Shown here: positions 1 through 7,623 of the stretch, one piece after another
Numbering within the stretch: position 1 is the stretch's first letter
Layout: every line of letters starts with the position of its first letter
Assembly: GCF_019904175.1 (NCBI RefSeq)
Contig: NZ_CP061913.1
Span: forward strand, 7,316,001 to 7,380,000
Direction of reading: 5' to 3'
Origin: Dactylosporangium vinaceum
Lineage (GTDB): Bacteria > Actinomycetota > Actinomycetes > Mycobacteriales > Micromonosporaceae
Length of the DNA: 64,000 bases
Notes under the pieces: generated by a model
Databases searched by the model: none
The model's input: only the letters and a program-made list of their open reading frames with translations
What the model was told of the DNA's origin: nothing
Position numbers and translations under genes: made by a program

Positions 1-429
1 CGCCAGGAGATCGAGATGTTCGACGCCCTGCCCGACGCCGTGCTGGACGCGGTCGTCGCGGCCGGCGCCCCCGACTCGCCGCTCGCGTTCGTCGAGATCC
101 GGCACTGGGGCGGTGCGATGGACGACCCGCCGCCGGACGCCGGATCGGCCGGTCACCGGGGCGTGCCGTTCTCCGTGCTGGCCGTCGCGCCGTACCTGAC
201 GCCCGACCGCACCGCCGCCGACGCCGCGCTGGACCGGCTCATGGCCGCCGTGCGCCCGCACGCGACAGGCACGTCGTTCCTCACCCTCCTGACCGACCCG
301 GCCCGCACCCGCACCGCGTTCACGCCGGCCAACTGGGCTCGCCTGACGCAGGTCAAGCGCGCCTGGGACCCGGACTGCGTCTTCCGTCTCGGCCACAGCA
401 TCCCACCAGCCAGAAAGGCATCCTCATGA
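1..429 (+). CDS. C-terminal fragment of FAD-linked (BBE-type) oxidoreductase, cut by window edge
   Basis: The reading frame is open from base 1, so the gene starts outside the window and about the last 142 residues are visible. The tail contains an NWARLTQVKRAWDPDCVF motif, the signature of the berberine-bridge (BBE) C-terminal domain of flavin-dependent oxidases and dehydrogenases that also carry an N-terminal FAD_binding_4 domain. That flavin domain is not in view, so covalent flavin attachment cannot be judged. The stop codon overlaps the ATG of the next gene (ATGA), which suggests translational coupling to the NmrA-like reductase. The substrate cannot be inferred. Confidence 0.85.
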   Translation, partial: RQEIEMFDALPDAVLDAVVAAGAPDSPLAFVEIRHWGGAMDDPPPDAGSAGHRGVPFSVLAVAPYLTPDRTAADAALDRLMAAVRPHATGTSFLTLLTDPARTRTAFTPANWARLTQVKRAWDPDCVFRLGHSIPPARKASS

Positions 430-1304
430 CTCGCGTGCTCGTCACCGGCGCCACCGGTACAGTCGGCGCCAATGTCGTTGCTGCATTGCAGGCCCGCGGC
501 GTGCGCGTCCGCGCGTTCGTCCGGGACCCCGGCGCGGCCGCGGCCCGCCTCGGCCGGGACGTCGAGCTCGCGCACGGCGACCTCGCCGACGAGGACTCGC
601 TGGTCCGGGCGCTGGACGGCGTCGATCGGCTGTACCTGAGCGCCGCCGACGGCCCCGCGAAGGTCGCCCACGAGACCGGCGTGATCGACGCCGCCGCGAA
701 GGTGGGCGTCGAGCGGATCGTGAAGCTCTCGGCGATGCACGCCGACCCCGCCTCGCCGCTGCCCGCGCTCCGCTGGCACGGTGCGATCGAGGCCCACCTG
801 CACCGCTCGGGGGTGCCGGCGACCGTGCTGCGCCCGGCGTTCTTCATGACAAACCTGCTCATGGTCGCCGGTGGTGTGGCCGCGACGGGCGTGCTGGGCG
901 GCCCGACCGCCGGGCGCCGGATCGCGATGATCGACGTCCGCGACGTCGCCGAGGTGGCCGCCGTGCAGCTCACCGCGCCGAGTGTCACGGCCGGGACGTG
1001 GGAGCTGACCGGCCCGGCCGCTGTCACCTTCGCCGACGTGGCGGGAGCGCTCACGGCCGCGACCGGGCGCCCGGTCCGCGCGGCCGACCTGACCGAGGAG
1101 GAGGCCCGTCCCCGGTTCGCCGGCGCGGGCCTGCCCGACTGGCTCGCCACCCACCTGGCCGGCGTGTTCGGCATCATCCGCGCGGGCGGCTTCGAGCACA
1201 CGACCCCGCACGTCACGTCGATCACCGGCCATGCGGGCCGGTCCATCGCCGCCTTCGCCCGCGACCACGCCGCCGCCTTCACCCCGGCCGGCCAGCCCGT
1301 GTGA
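426..1304 (+). CDS. NmrA-like NAD(P)-binding protein (atypical SDR)
   Basis: The 292-residue protein begins with a Rossmann fold whose GATGTVG motif (residues 8-14) binds the dinucleotide. It matches the NmrA/HSCARG-type atypical short-chain dehydrogenase family, which lacks the classic Tyr-x3-Lys pair. Members act as quinone or NAD(P)H oxidoreductases or as redox-sensing regulators. It overlaps the upstream flavin oxidase by 4 bases, so the two are probably co-translated. A strong hairpin at 1399-1442 ends the unit. The family assignment is secure; whether it is an enzyme or a sensor is open. Confidence 0.85.
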   Translation: MTRVLVTGATGTVGANVVAALQARGVRVRAFVRDPGAAAARLGRDVELAHGDLADEDSLVRALDGVDRLYLSAADGPAKVAHETGVIDAAAKVGVERIVKLSAMHADPASPLPALRWHGAIEAHLHRSGVPATVLRPAFFMTNLLMVAGGVAATGVLGGPTAGRRIAMIDVRDVAEVAAVQLTAPSVTAGTWELTGPAAVTFADVAGALTAATGRPVRAADLTEEEARPRFAGAGLPDWLATHLAGVFGIIRAGGFEHTTPHVTSITGHAGRSIAAFARDHAAAFTPAGQPV

Positions 1305-1398
1305 ACGCAGGGCCGCCCTCCGACCGCCGCCCGGCACGGCACGGACTGTGCACCAGTACGGCGACCCGTGCCAATGGCAGGGGCCGCCGTGGGAACCG

Positions 1399-1442
1399 GG
1401 CCGCCCGCCCGCGCGCGAAGCAGTACGCGCGGGCGGGCGGCC
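1399..1442. terminator. Strong bidirectional stem-loop between convergent genes
   Basis: The arms 1399-1415 and 1426-1442 are perfectly complementary over 17 bp of pure G/C, with a 10-base loop (1416-1425). It lies between the stop of the NmrA-like gene (1304) and the stop of the convergent YtxH-like gene (1461). There is no obvious U-tract, as is usual in high-GC actinobacteria, so termination is inferred from position and stability. Confidence 0.75.
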
Positions 1443-1460
1443 GGTCGATCAGCAGGTGGG

Positions 1461-1637
1461 TCAGACGGTGGACGGCGGGGTGGTCAGGTTACGGGCGGCC
1501 TCGCCGACCTGGCTGAACGTCGGGTTGTCGCGCAGGCGGCGGGCGTTGTCGACGATCTGCTCGTACTTCGCACGGCCGGCCCGGGTCCCGAGCACGTAGC
1601 CGACGGCCAGACCGGCGGCGATGGGCAGCAACTTCAT
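1461..1637 (-). CDS. Small YtxH-like single-span membrane protein
   Basis: A 58-residue protein starts with a short hydrophobic segment (MKLLPIAAGLAVGYVLGTRAG) followed by a charged helix. The GYVLGTRAGRxKYEQI pattern is typical of YtxH-like general-stress proteins of actinobacteria. A clear AGGAG sits 8 bases before the ATG and fixes the start. It lies 24 bases downstream of the DUF3618 gene and is probably co-transcribed with it. In related genomes these two families occur together in stress or membrane-homeostasis loci. The molecular function is unknown. Confidence 0.75.
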   Translation of the reverse strand: MKLLPIAAGLAVGYVLGTRAGRAKYEQIVDNARRLRDNPTFSQVGEAARNLTTPPSTV

Positions 1638-1661
1638 CAGTATCTCCTCAGTGAAGAATCT

Positions 1662-1955
1662 TCAGCGGCGGCGGGCCCGCACGGTCAGGGCGATGAGCAC
1701 ACCCACGACCATGGTGACCCCGACGGCCAGCGCAACCTGCGTACGCCGCGCCGAGACGGTGTCGGCCGCGGCCCGCGCGCGCACCTTGACGTCGGTCTTG
1801 GCCCGGCTCAGGGTCCGGTCGGCCGCGGCCCTGGCCCGGCCTTTCACGTCGGCCTTGGCCGCGAGGGCCTCGACTGTCGCCCCGAGCTCGGCCCGGGTCC
1901 GCGCTATCTCGGCCCTCAGTGCATCAGGGTCGTTCAGCCGCCCGTTCGCAGTCAC
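1662..1955 (-). CDS. DUF3618 membrane protein
   Basis: A 97-residue protein whose N-terminal half has the DUF3618 signature: DPDALRAEIARTRAELGATV followed by ALAAKADVK. The C-terminus carries one membrane span (about residues 72-92) and a basic tail. GTG at 1955 is preferred because GAAGGAG lies 9 bases upstream; a TTG at 1964 abuts that ribosome site and is unlikely. DUF3618 proteins are small actinobacterial membrane proteins of unknown role, usually found with YtxH-like or phage-holin-like (DUF1469) genes, as here with the YtxH-like gene downstream. Confidence 0.85.
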   Translation of the reverse strand: MTANGRLNDPDALRAEIARTRAELGATVEALAAKADVKGRARAAADRTLSRAKTDVKVRARAAADTVSARRTQVALAVGVTMVVGVLIALTVRARRR

Positions 1956-2014
1956 GGCGCTCAACTCCTTCGGTCCGCCGCAGCAGGCGTTCCCCGATTG
2001 CGCCGCGGCAAAAC

Positions 2015-2335
2015 CTATTGTGCGTCACCGAGAGCGCCGGGCATGTGCAGCACGGACAGCAGCCGCCGCACTCCGGGCGGGGCGGCGAGCACGACGAGCC
2101 GGTCGCCGAGCGCCCGCCGGGCGCCGAGCAGCACGGTCAGCCCGGCCAGGGAGCAGAACGTGACATCGGCCAGGTCGGCCTCCAGCCGCGCGTGCCCGTC
2201 GGCGATCGCGGCCTCGAAGGCGGCGCGCAGCAGGTCGGCGTTCGTCGCATCGAGTTCGCCGCGCACCGACATCCGCACGATGCGCGGCGACTCGCGGCGA
2301 ACGACGGTCGTGACTTCCATGCTCTGGCAGTTCAT
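2015..2335 (-). CDS. STAS-domain anti-anti-sigma factor
   Basis: A protein of about 106 residues forming one STAS domain (SpoIIAA/RsbV type). The segment VTFCSLAGLTVLLG holds the conserved phosphorylatable serine followed by the loop-helix of the fold. Family members bind and sequester a switch kinase/anti-sigma factor, releasing an alternative sigma factor of the sigma-B/F group. No kinase partner gene lies in the window. The start could be ATG 2335 or ATG 2320; neither has a strong ribosome site. Nearby small genes with sigma-B-like promoters make a stress-response role plausible. Confidence 0.8.
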   Translation of the reverse strand: MNCQSMEVTTVVRRESPRIVRMSVRGELDATNADLLRAAFEAAIADGHARLEADLADVTFCSLAGLTVLLGARRALGDRLVVLAAPPGVRRLLSVLHMPGALGDAQ

Positions 2336-2461
2336 TGCAGCATCACCGCTGGCCACGGTATGCCGCGGCGGTGCGGGTGCAGTACCACTGCGAGGCTCTG
2401 AATCGTCAGACAGTTGACGAAAGCGGTCCCCTGAATGGCTTACCCGCGGCCGGGTCACCCG

Positions 2462-3526
2462 TCAGTAGGGGTTCCCGGTGCCGGGAAGGCGGCCACGGAG
2501 CAGGCCGGCCAGCCGGCCGGGGCTCAGCGGGTTGCCGGACAGCGGCGGGCTGCCGGCGTGCGCGTGGCGGGCCATGCCCTGCGTCAGCTCGCGCAGTGCG
2601 GCGTCCGCGTCGACCGCGGGCCGCCAGCCGAGCTCGGTCGCGGCCCGGGCCGTGTCCAGCAGCGGCACGGACAGCGCCAGCTGCACCCAGCCGACGTCGA
2701 CCGGCTGGAGCCGCAGCCGCCAGTTCGCGTCGGCCGCGCCGCGCAGCAGCGGCGCCGGGACGGGCACGGTCCGGCCGTGGAACATCTCGGCCGCCAGCGC
2801 GGGTGTGAGCACGGGATCGGCGGCGATGTTGAAGGCGCCCGTGACATCCTGGGTGATCGCCCGCACGTAGGCGTCGGCGACGTCGTCGGCGTGCACGGCC
2901 TGCAGGCGCAGCCGCGGGTGCTCGGGGATCACCGGCACCCGGCCGAAGCGCAGCAGGCGCACGGGCGCGAACGGCCCGAGGAAGTAGCGGGCGATCTCGG
3001 TCCCGGCGTCCCGCTGGAAGATCAGCCCGGGGCGCAGCCGGACCACGCGCAGCCGCGACTCGACCGCGTCGAGCATGCCCTCGAGCGTGACCTTGTCCCG
3101 GCTGTACGACGACGCCGCCACCCCGGTCGCCGGCCACGACTCGTCGACCCGGCGGTCCTTGGGCCCCGGCGCGTACACGCCCACCGACGACGCGGCGACA
3201 AGCGTACCGACACCCGCCTCGACGGCCGCGTCGATCACCGCCCGGCTGCCGTCGACGTTCGTGCGCAGCAGCTGCGCCCGGTCGTGACTCGGCTGGATCT
3301 GCCACCCGAGATGCACGACGGCGTCGGCTCCGGCGAAGATGCCCGTCAGCTCGCGCACGGCGTCCGGAGCGCCGATGTCACACGAGCGCCAGACCATGCC
3401 TGTGTACTCCGCGCCGCTCGGCAGTCGTCGCGCCACTCCCACGATTCGGTGGTTGCCGTCGGCGCGCAGCCGTCGCAGCAGTGCCGTGCCCATGTTGCCT
3501 GTCGCACCGACCACCACGATGTGCAT
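2462..3526 (-). CDS. NAD-dependent epimerase/dehydratase family protein (extended SDR)
   Basis: The 354-residue protein starts with a dinucleotide-binding motif GATGNMG and contains the active-site Tyr-x3-Lys (SYSRDK) preceded by an SSVGVYAP serine segment, as in extended SDRs. A later block (EHPRLRLQAVHADDVADAY) resembles the substrate-binding half of nucleotide-sugar epimerases. ATG 3526 is chosen because the Rossmann fold begins at its second residue and a GAGG lies upstream. It is probably a sugar or steroid-like SDR; the substrate is unknown. Confidence 0.85.
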   Translation of the reverse strand: MHIVVVGATGNMGTALLRRLRADGNHRIVGVARRLPSGAEYTGMVWRSCDIGAPDAVRELTGIFAGADAVVHLGWQIQPSHDRAQLLRTNVDGSRAVIDAAVEAGVGTLVAASSVGVYAPGPKDRRVDESWPATGVAASSYSRDKVTLEGMLDAVESRLRVVRLRPGLIFQRDAGTEIARYFLGPFAPVRLLRFGRVPVIPEHPRLRLQAVHADDVADAYVRAITQDVTGAFNIAADPVLTPALAAEMFHGRTVPVPAPLLRGAADANWRLRLQPVDVGWVQLALSVPLLDTARAATELGWRPAVDADAALRELTQGMARHAHAGSPPLSGNPLSPGRLAGLLRGRLPGTGNPY

Positions 3527-3551
3527 GTGTCTGCCTCTCTTTGCGGGGTAC
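3527..3551 (+). promoter_or_regulatory. Sigma-B-like promoter for the small acidic protein gene
   Basis: The -35 element GTGT (3527-3530) and -10 element GGGTAC (3546-3551) are separated by 15 bases. This fits the actinobacterial stress-sigma consensus GNNT-N14-16-GGGTAC/T. The next ATG (3562) lies only 10 bases downstream, so the message would be almost leaderless. This is a sequence match only. Confidence 0.5.
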
Positions 3552-3561
3552 CGGTGCGGCC

Positions 3562-3726
3562 ATGACGACCAACCAGCCGAACGAACGGCTCGAGGCCCTG
3601 CCCGACGACGACTTCGACGACTTCGCCGCCGAGCACGAGGACACGACCCTTGCCGACCAGGTCGAGGGCGGGCCGGAGGGCTCATCCGAACCGGAGAGCC
3701 CCCGCGGCCGCGCCGGGATGGACTAA
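3562..3726 (+). CDS. Small acidic hydrophilic protein, function unknown
   Basis: A 54-residue protein rich in Asp, Glu and Gly (for example EALPDDDFDDFAAEHEDTT), with no hydrophobic segment and a low predicted pI. I do not recognise the family. It lies directly behind a sigma-B-like promoter and next to other small, hydrophilic proteins that look stress-related. A longer in-frame reading upstream would overlap the SDR gene and has Cys/Arg-rich content unlike a real N-terminus, so ATG 3562 is preferred. Confidence 0.55.
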   Translation: MTTNQPNERLEALPDDDFDDFAAEHEDTTLADQVEGGPEGSSEPESPRGRAGMD

Positions 3727-3729
3727 CCG

Positions 3730-4008
3730 CTAGTGCCGTGCACCGCCGGCCCCGCCGTCCGCGCCACCGTCGTGGACGGCCGGGTCGGCACCGGCGCCAC
3801 CGTCGGCCGGGCCCTCCTCGTCCGCGCCGCCGTCGGCTCCGCCGTCCTCACCCTCGATGTTCGCGCCACCGTCCGCGGTGCCCTCGTCAGGCGCCGCACC
3901 GCCGTCGGCGCCACCGTCGTGCGCGGCCGGCACCGCACCGCCGTCGGCCGGTCCCTCGGGGCCCTGGCCCGTGGCCGTGGTGGTGATGTCGTCGTCATTG
4001 AGCGCCAT
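3730..4008 (-). CDS. Asp/Gly/Ala-rich repeat protein (DGGADGGA)
   Basis: A 92-residue, almost entirely low-complexity acidic protein. After an opening MALNDDDITTT it is built from DGGADGGA blocks, and an EGPADGGA...HDGGADGG unit occurs twice. It has no Cys, no Trp and no hydrophobic core, so it is probably disordered. A GAGGAG 7 bases upstream of ATG 4008 supports expression. Similar short proteins with an NDDDIxTT start and Gly/Asp repeats occur in other actinomycetes; to my knowledge none has an assigned function. A sigma-B-like promoter lies at 4065-4089. Confidence 0.65.
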   Translation of the reverse strand: MALNDDDITTTATGQGPEGPADGGAVPAAHDGGADGGAAPDEGTADGGANIEGEDGGADGGADEEGPADGGAGADPAVHDGGADGGAGGARH

Positions 4009-4064
4009 GAGAAGCTCCTCGAGATATCGGCGGGGTGCGGCCGCATCGGCCGTTCGATCACCCG

Positions 4065-4089
4065 TTACCCCCGCCCGATCGCGCTAATC
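4065..4089 (-). promoter_or_regulatory. Sigma-B-like promoter for the Asp/Gly repeat gene
   Basis: Read on the minus strand, GATT (4089-4086), 15 bases, then GGGTAA (4070-4065) matches the stress-sigma consensus. It sits at the 3' end of the DUF6158 gene, 57 bases before the ATG at 4008, and would give the repeat protein its own transcript. Confidence 0.45.
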
Positions 4090-4512
4090 CGGCGTCTCCG
4101 CGGGCCGCAGCCGGCGCGGGTCCACGGCGCGGTCGGGGAACCGGCGCAGGTACTCGGCCTCCAGCTCCTCGGTGCGCTTGTCGTGGTTGAGCACGGCCTG
4201 CGGCGCACCGTGACGGAACGTGTCGTCCCGGGTCTCGTGCAGGTGCCGCAGCTCGCGCGACAGGTCGGCGTCGTCGAGCTCCTCGGCCGGCACGCCGCCG
4301 GTCGGGGAGCTGGAGCCGGTGTCCCGGGTGCCGAGCTGGGCGATGGCCTCGCTCGCCTCGTCGTAGGCGTACTCCCCTTCCGGGAGCGCCTCGACGGCGT
4401 CGACGACCTCGGCCGACGCGCCGACGGCGACGGCATGGTGGTGGATCTCATCGCGGGTGAGCCGCTCGCGCCCGGCGTACACCTCATCGAGCAGCTTTTC
4501 GACCTGGTCCAT
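4084..4512 (-). CDS. DUF6158-type protein
   Basis: A 142-residue soluble protein. The first third (about residues 1-55) is a small helical region starting MDQVEKLLDEVYAGRE. The second half carries a strongly patterned block: LDDADLSRELRHLHETRDDT, then HGAPQAVLNHDKRTEELEAE and YLRRFP. This matches the actinobacterial DUF6158 family, which has no established function. It is transcribed from a sigma-B-like promoter and diverges from the transglutaminase-like gene. The His/Arg-rich motif could bind metal or nucleic acid, but that is speculation. Confidence 0.75.
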   Translation of the reverse strand: MDQVEKLLDEVYAGRERLTRDEIHHHAVAVGASAEVVDAVEALPEGEYAYDEASEAIAQLGTRDTGSSSPTGGVPAEELDDADLSRELRHLHETRDDTFRHGAPQAVLNHDKRTEELEAEYLRRFPDRAVDPRRLRPAETPD

Positions 4513-4521
4513 TCCGATCCG

Positions 4522-4546
4522 TTACCCGCCATGACACCGTTGCAAC
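4522..4546 (-). promoter_or_regulatory. Sigma-B-like promoter for the DUF6158 gene
   Basis: On the minus strand GTTG (4546-4543), 15 bases, then GGGTAA (4527-4522) lies 10 bases before ATG 4512. The -35 differs from GNNT at the last base. With the two others at 3527-3551 and 4065-4089, this makes three similarly spaced stress-type promoters within about 1 kb. Confidence 0.45.
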
Positions 4547-4568
4547 AAATTCCGGGTACCGTGCGCGC

Positions 4569-5375
4569 GTGACCGAGGTGATCGCCGGCTGCTCGCTGGC
4601 CTTCGATGTCGAGCCCGCCCTGCCCACCGAGATCGTGCTGCAGATCGCCGCCGCCCGCCGCCCCGGCGTGCAGCTGACCGATGCGCTCACCGTGCACCTC
4701 GACGGTGAGCCGGTCCCGGTCGAGACCGTCGAGTCCGGCGACGGCGGCCGGCTGCACGTGCTGCGTCCCGGCCCGGGCCGGCTGGACATCGGCTACGAGG
4801 TCCGGGCCCGGCTGTCGGCCGAGCCGGCCGCGGTGACGCCGCTGGAGCGGATCACGTTCCTGCGCCCGAGCCGGTACTGCCCCAGCGACCGCCTGCACGG
4901 CTTCGCGGTCGCCCAGTTCGACGCGCAGTCGCCGTCCGTCGTCGATGACGTCCGCGGGTTCGTGGCGCGGCACACGCAGTACACCCTGGGATCAAGCTCC
5001 GGGATCACGGACGCGGCGGACACCTTGCTGTCGGGCAACGGCGTCTGCCGTGACTTCGCCCACCTCGTCGTCGCGCTGCTCCGGGCGCTTGACATCCCGG
5101 CCCGCACGGCCGCCGTGTATGCCCCCGGCCTCTCCCCCATGGACTTCCACGCCGTGGCCGAGGTCGCCGTCGACGGCGTGTGGCGGGTCGTCGACGCCAC
5201 CGGCCTGGCTCCGCGCCCGAGCCTGCTGCGCATCGCGACCGGCGCGGACGCGGCGACCACGGCGTTCGCCACGGTCCAGTCGGGCCTCGCCGAACTGTCC
5301 TCAATGGAGGTCCGCGCGATCGTCGACGGCGACCTGCCCTACGACGACCTCGGCACGGCGGTCACCCTGCCGTAG
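4569..5375 (+). CDS. Transglutaminase-like cysteine peptidase family protein
   Basis: A 268-residue protein with an N-terminal beta-rich domain (about residues 1-90) and a transglutaminase core. The catalytic triad is visible: Cys in SGNGVCRDFAHL, His in MDFHAVAEV and Asp in WRVVDATGLAP. Bacterial members are usually cysteine peptidases or amidases rather than crosslinkers. There is no signal peptide, so it should be cytoplasmic. The start is GTG 4569, with a GGGTAC box 10 bases upstream. It converges on the DUF3500 gene with one base between the stops. Confidence 0.85.
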   Translation: MTEVIAGCSLAFDVEPALPTEIVLQIAAARRPGVQLTDALTVHLDGEPVPVETVESGDGGRLHVLRPGPGRLDIGYEVRARLSAEPAAVTPLERITFLRPSRYCPSDRLHGFAVAQFDAQSPSVVDDVRGFVARHTQYTLGSSSGITDAADTLLSGNGVCRDFAHLVVALLRALDIPARTAAVYAPGLSPMDFHAVAEVAVDGVWRVVDATGLAPRPSLLRIATGADAATTAFATVQSGLAELSSMEVRAIVDGDLPYDDLGTAVTLP

Positions 5376-5376
5376 G

Positions 5377-6288
5377 TCAGTGCGGGTGGGCGGTGCGGTG
5401 CGCGCGCAGGATGTCGCCGCCGAAGTCGGACTCGGGCCGGCGCAGGACCGTGTGGGCGTGGTTGCCGTCGGCGGTCGTGTTGTCGTACTCGATGAGCAGG
5501 TCAGGGCCCTGGATGCGGTAGTAGTGCCGCGTCCCGGGTGCGGTCGGGCCCTCCCACGTGAACGTCAGCGCGTCACGGTCGACGGGGAACGCGATGTCGG
5601 CCGGAAGGCGGTCCAGATACAGGCCGACGAGGTCGTCCAGGCGCTCGCGGGCCGCGGCGGGAAGCTCGGCGGCGGGCACGCCGGGCGGCGGGGGCACCAC
5701 GTCGGCGTGCGGTCCACTGTAGATGTCGACCGGCGCCGAGGCCTTGCGCACGACGTGCGGCCGCAGCGTGTCCGGCAGCGCGTCGAGGACGGCGAAGCCC
5801 AGGTCGTGCTCCGGGCCGAGCGGGCGCAGCACGGGGTGGCCACGGTAGTAGGTGGCCAGGGGGTTGGCGCCCAGGAACACCGGCGTCGGGGAGACCGCGT
5901 CGCCGTCGAGGGTCATGGTGATCGAGATGTGGTGGCCCTCGAACCGCCAGCCCCACCGCCCGGCCGGGTCCGGCTCGCCGAAGACCAGCACCCGGTAGTC
6001 GTTGCTGTGCCGACGGCGGCCGTAGCCCTCCTTGCGGTCGAGGACCTCCTCGAGCGCCACGACGCCCATGGCCTGCGCGAACGCGTGCGGCCGCAGCGCG
6101 GTGGCCAGCAGCCGGTGCGCCGCCTTGCGCCCGTCCGCGTCCATCTCACCGAACGCGACGCCGGGCCGCGGCTCGGGCCGGTATTCGATCCACCGCCGCT
6201 TCCCGTCGTCGAACGGCACCCGGACCGACGCCGGCGCGGCCCGCAGCAGCCGGGCGGCCTCGTCGCGCATGGCGGCAGCAGAGTTCAC
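5377..6288 (-). CDS. DUF3500 family protein
   Basis: A protein of about 303 residues matching DUF3500, with typical blocks VPFDDGKRRWIEYRP near the N-terminus, YRVLVFGEPDPAGRWGWRFE and GHHISITMT in the middle, and HYYRIQGPDLLIEYDNT near the C-terminus. No catalytic mechanism is known for this family. GTG 6288 and ATG 6270 are both possible starts and neither has a well-spaced ribosome site. No signal peptide or membrane span is evident. It stands apart from its neighbours in orientation. Confidence 0.8.
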   Translation of the reverse strand: MNSAAAMRDEAARLLRAAPASVRVPFDDGKRRWIEYRPEPRPGVAFGEMDADGRKAAHRLLATALRPHAFAQAMGVVALEEVLDRKEGYGRRRHSNDYRVLVFGEPDPAGRWGWRFEGHHISITMTLDGDAVSPTPVFLGANPLATYYRGHPVLRPLGPEHDLGFAVLDALPDTLRPHVVRKASAPVDIYSGPHADVVPPPPGVPAAELPAAARERLDDLVGLYLDRLPADIAFPVDRDALTFTWEGPTAPGTRHYYRIQGPDLLIEYDNTTADGNHAHTVLRRPESDFGGDILRAHRTAHPH

Positions 6289-6400
6289 GCCCTCAGTTCT
6301 ACCCGAAGGCGCCGCCCAGCACCGCCTCCGAACCGCACGGTGTGCAAACGCAGGGCCTGAGCGCGCACGGCCCGGAAACGCACGGCCGGGCCGGGGAGCG

Positions 6401-7090
6401 TCAGGCGAAGCGCTCGAAGATGGGCGCGATCGTCGCCGCCGCGGCCCGGACGTCGGCGCTGACGAGGTCGTGCACCCGGGTCGGGTCGTTGCCGGCGCGC
6501 AGGTGGCGCTGCAGGCTGGCCCCCTGCACCCGCCAGAGGCCCAGGAGCGCGACGGCCGCGATGTGCGCCTCGGGCGCGTCGTCGCTCGCCCCGACCCGCG
6601 CGGCCAGCAGCCCCGTGACGGTCCCGGTGAGCAGGTCGACCATGTCGTGCTGGTGGGCACGCAGCTCCGGGGTGCTGGTGGTCAGGGCCCGGAACCGCCT
6701 GATGGTCGCGGCCGCCTCGGCCGGGTCGGGCTGGGTGCCGAGCCATCCGGTCAGGCCCCTGAGCTCGGCGTCGAGCACGGCGAACGTCGAGGGCAGCGGG
6801 ACCGCGGCCGGGTTGGCCAGCGCCGTGCGCAGGGCGCTCAGCGTGTCGTCGAACCGGTCGAGCAGCAGCGACTCCTTCGTCGGGAAGTAGTTGAAGACCG
6901 TGCGCTCCGACACGCCGCACGCCTCGGCGATCTCGGTGACGCGCACCTCGGCGAAGCCGCGCTCGAGGAACATCCGGGTCGCCACGCCCGACAGCCGGGC
7001 CCGCATCTCGCGCTTCTTGCGCTCGCGCAGCCCGCCGAGCGTCGCGCCCGCCGCGCCTTCGGGAAGCCAGGAGACCGCCGTGTCGCTCAT
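6401..7090 (-). CDS. TetR-family transcriptional regulator
   Basis: A 229-residue regulator with an N-terminal TetR helix-turn-helix: VTEIAEACGVSERTVFNYFP at about residues 50-70, followed by a helical ligand domain. It is transcribed divergently from the DUF1772 membrane protein gene. The 74-base spacer contains nested inverted repeats (7103-7151) suited to a dimeric repressor, so it probably controls both itself and the DUF1772 gene. The effector is unknown. Confidence 0.9.
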   Translation of the reverse strand: MSDTAVSWLPEGAAGATLGGLRERKKREMRARLSGVATRMFLERGFAEVRVTEIAEACGVSERTVFNYFPTKESLLLDRFDDTLSALRTALANPAAVPLPSTFAVLDAELRGLTGWLGTQPDPAEAAATIRRFRALTTSTPELRAHQHDMVDLLTGTVTGLLAARVGASDDAPEAHIAAVALLGLWRVQGASLQRHLRAGNDPTRVHDLVSADVRAAAATIAPIFERFA

Positions 7091-7102
7091 CTTCCCAGTG
7101 TA

Positions 7103-7151
7103 CTTCAGTCGCTGTACAAATACTGCTACAGTAATTTTTCAGCCACTGAAG
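7103..7151. promoter_or_regulatory. Nested inverted repeats, likely TetR operator
   Basis: An outer repeat CTTCAGT (7103-7109) / ACTGAAG (7145-7151) encloses an inner repeat CTGTA (7112-7116) / TACAG (7127-7131). Both are perfect. They fill the gap between the divergent TetR and DUF1772 genes; the right outer arm abuts the GGAAGG ribosome site of the DUF1772 gene. Confidence 0.6.
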
Positions 7152-7164
7152 GAAGGTCCGTCTC

Positions 7165-7623
7165 ATGCTCCAGGCGATAGCCCTGTTTCTGGCCGGGCTC
7201 CTGGCCGGCGAGGAGTTCATCGTGCGCTACGGCGTGCAGCCGGCCCTGCGCACGCTCGACGACCACGCCCACATCCAGGCCCGCGTGGCCCTCGTCAAGA
7301 GCCTGCGCATCGTCGTGCCGGCCCTGATGCTGCCGACCGTCGCGCTGGCCGTCGCCGTGCTCGCCCTGACCGACGGGCCCGGCACCGGCTGGCGCTGGGC
7401 GGGCGCCGCCGCACTCGCCGCGTTCGTGCTGTCCTCGTTCCTGGGCACGGTCCCGATCAACATGAAGGTCGTGGACTGGCGCCCCAACGCCCCGCCCGCC
7501 GACTGGCGCGGCACGGTCCTGCGCTGGCAGCGCATCGACGTGCTGCGCTCCACCGCGGCCATCGTCGCCTTCGCGTGCTTCGCGGCGGCGCTGGCGGTAC
7601 AGGTGCGGCAGGCAGGTGGTTAG
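7165..7623 (+). CDS. DUF1772 (anthrone oxygenase-like) membrane protein
   Basis: A 152-residue protein with four predicted membrane helices (about residues 2-20, 45-65, 78-98 and 130-148) and the conserved PINMKVVDWRP loop of the DUF1772 family. Some members act as cofactor-free anthrone oxygenases in polyketide pathways; most are uncharacterised. GGAAGG lies 9 bases before the ATG. Divergent orientation from a TetR gene and the operator between them suggest substrate-inducible expression. Its stop overlaps the convergent dehydrogenase stop by 4 bases. Confidence 0.8.
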   Translation: MLQAIALFLAGLLAGEEFIVRYGVQPALRTLDDHAHIQARVALVKSLRIVVPALMLPTVALAVAVLALTDGPGTGWRWAGAAALAAFVLSSFLGTVPINMKVVDWRPNAPPADWRGTVLRWQRIDVLRSTAAIVAFACFAAALAVQVRQAGG

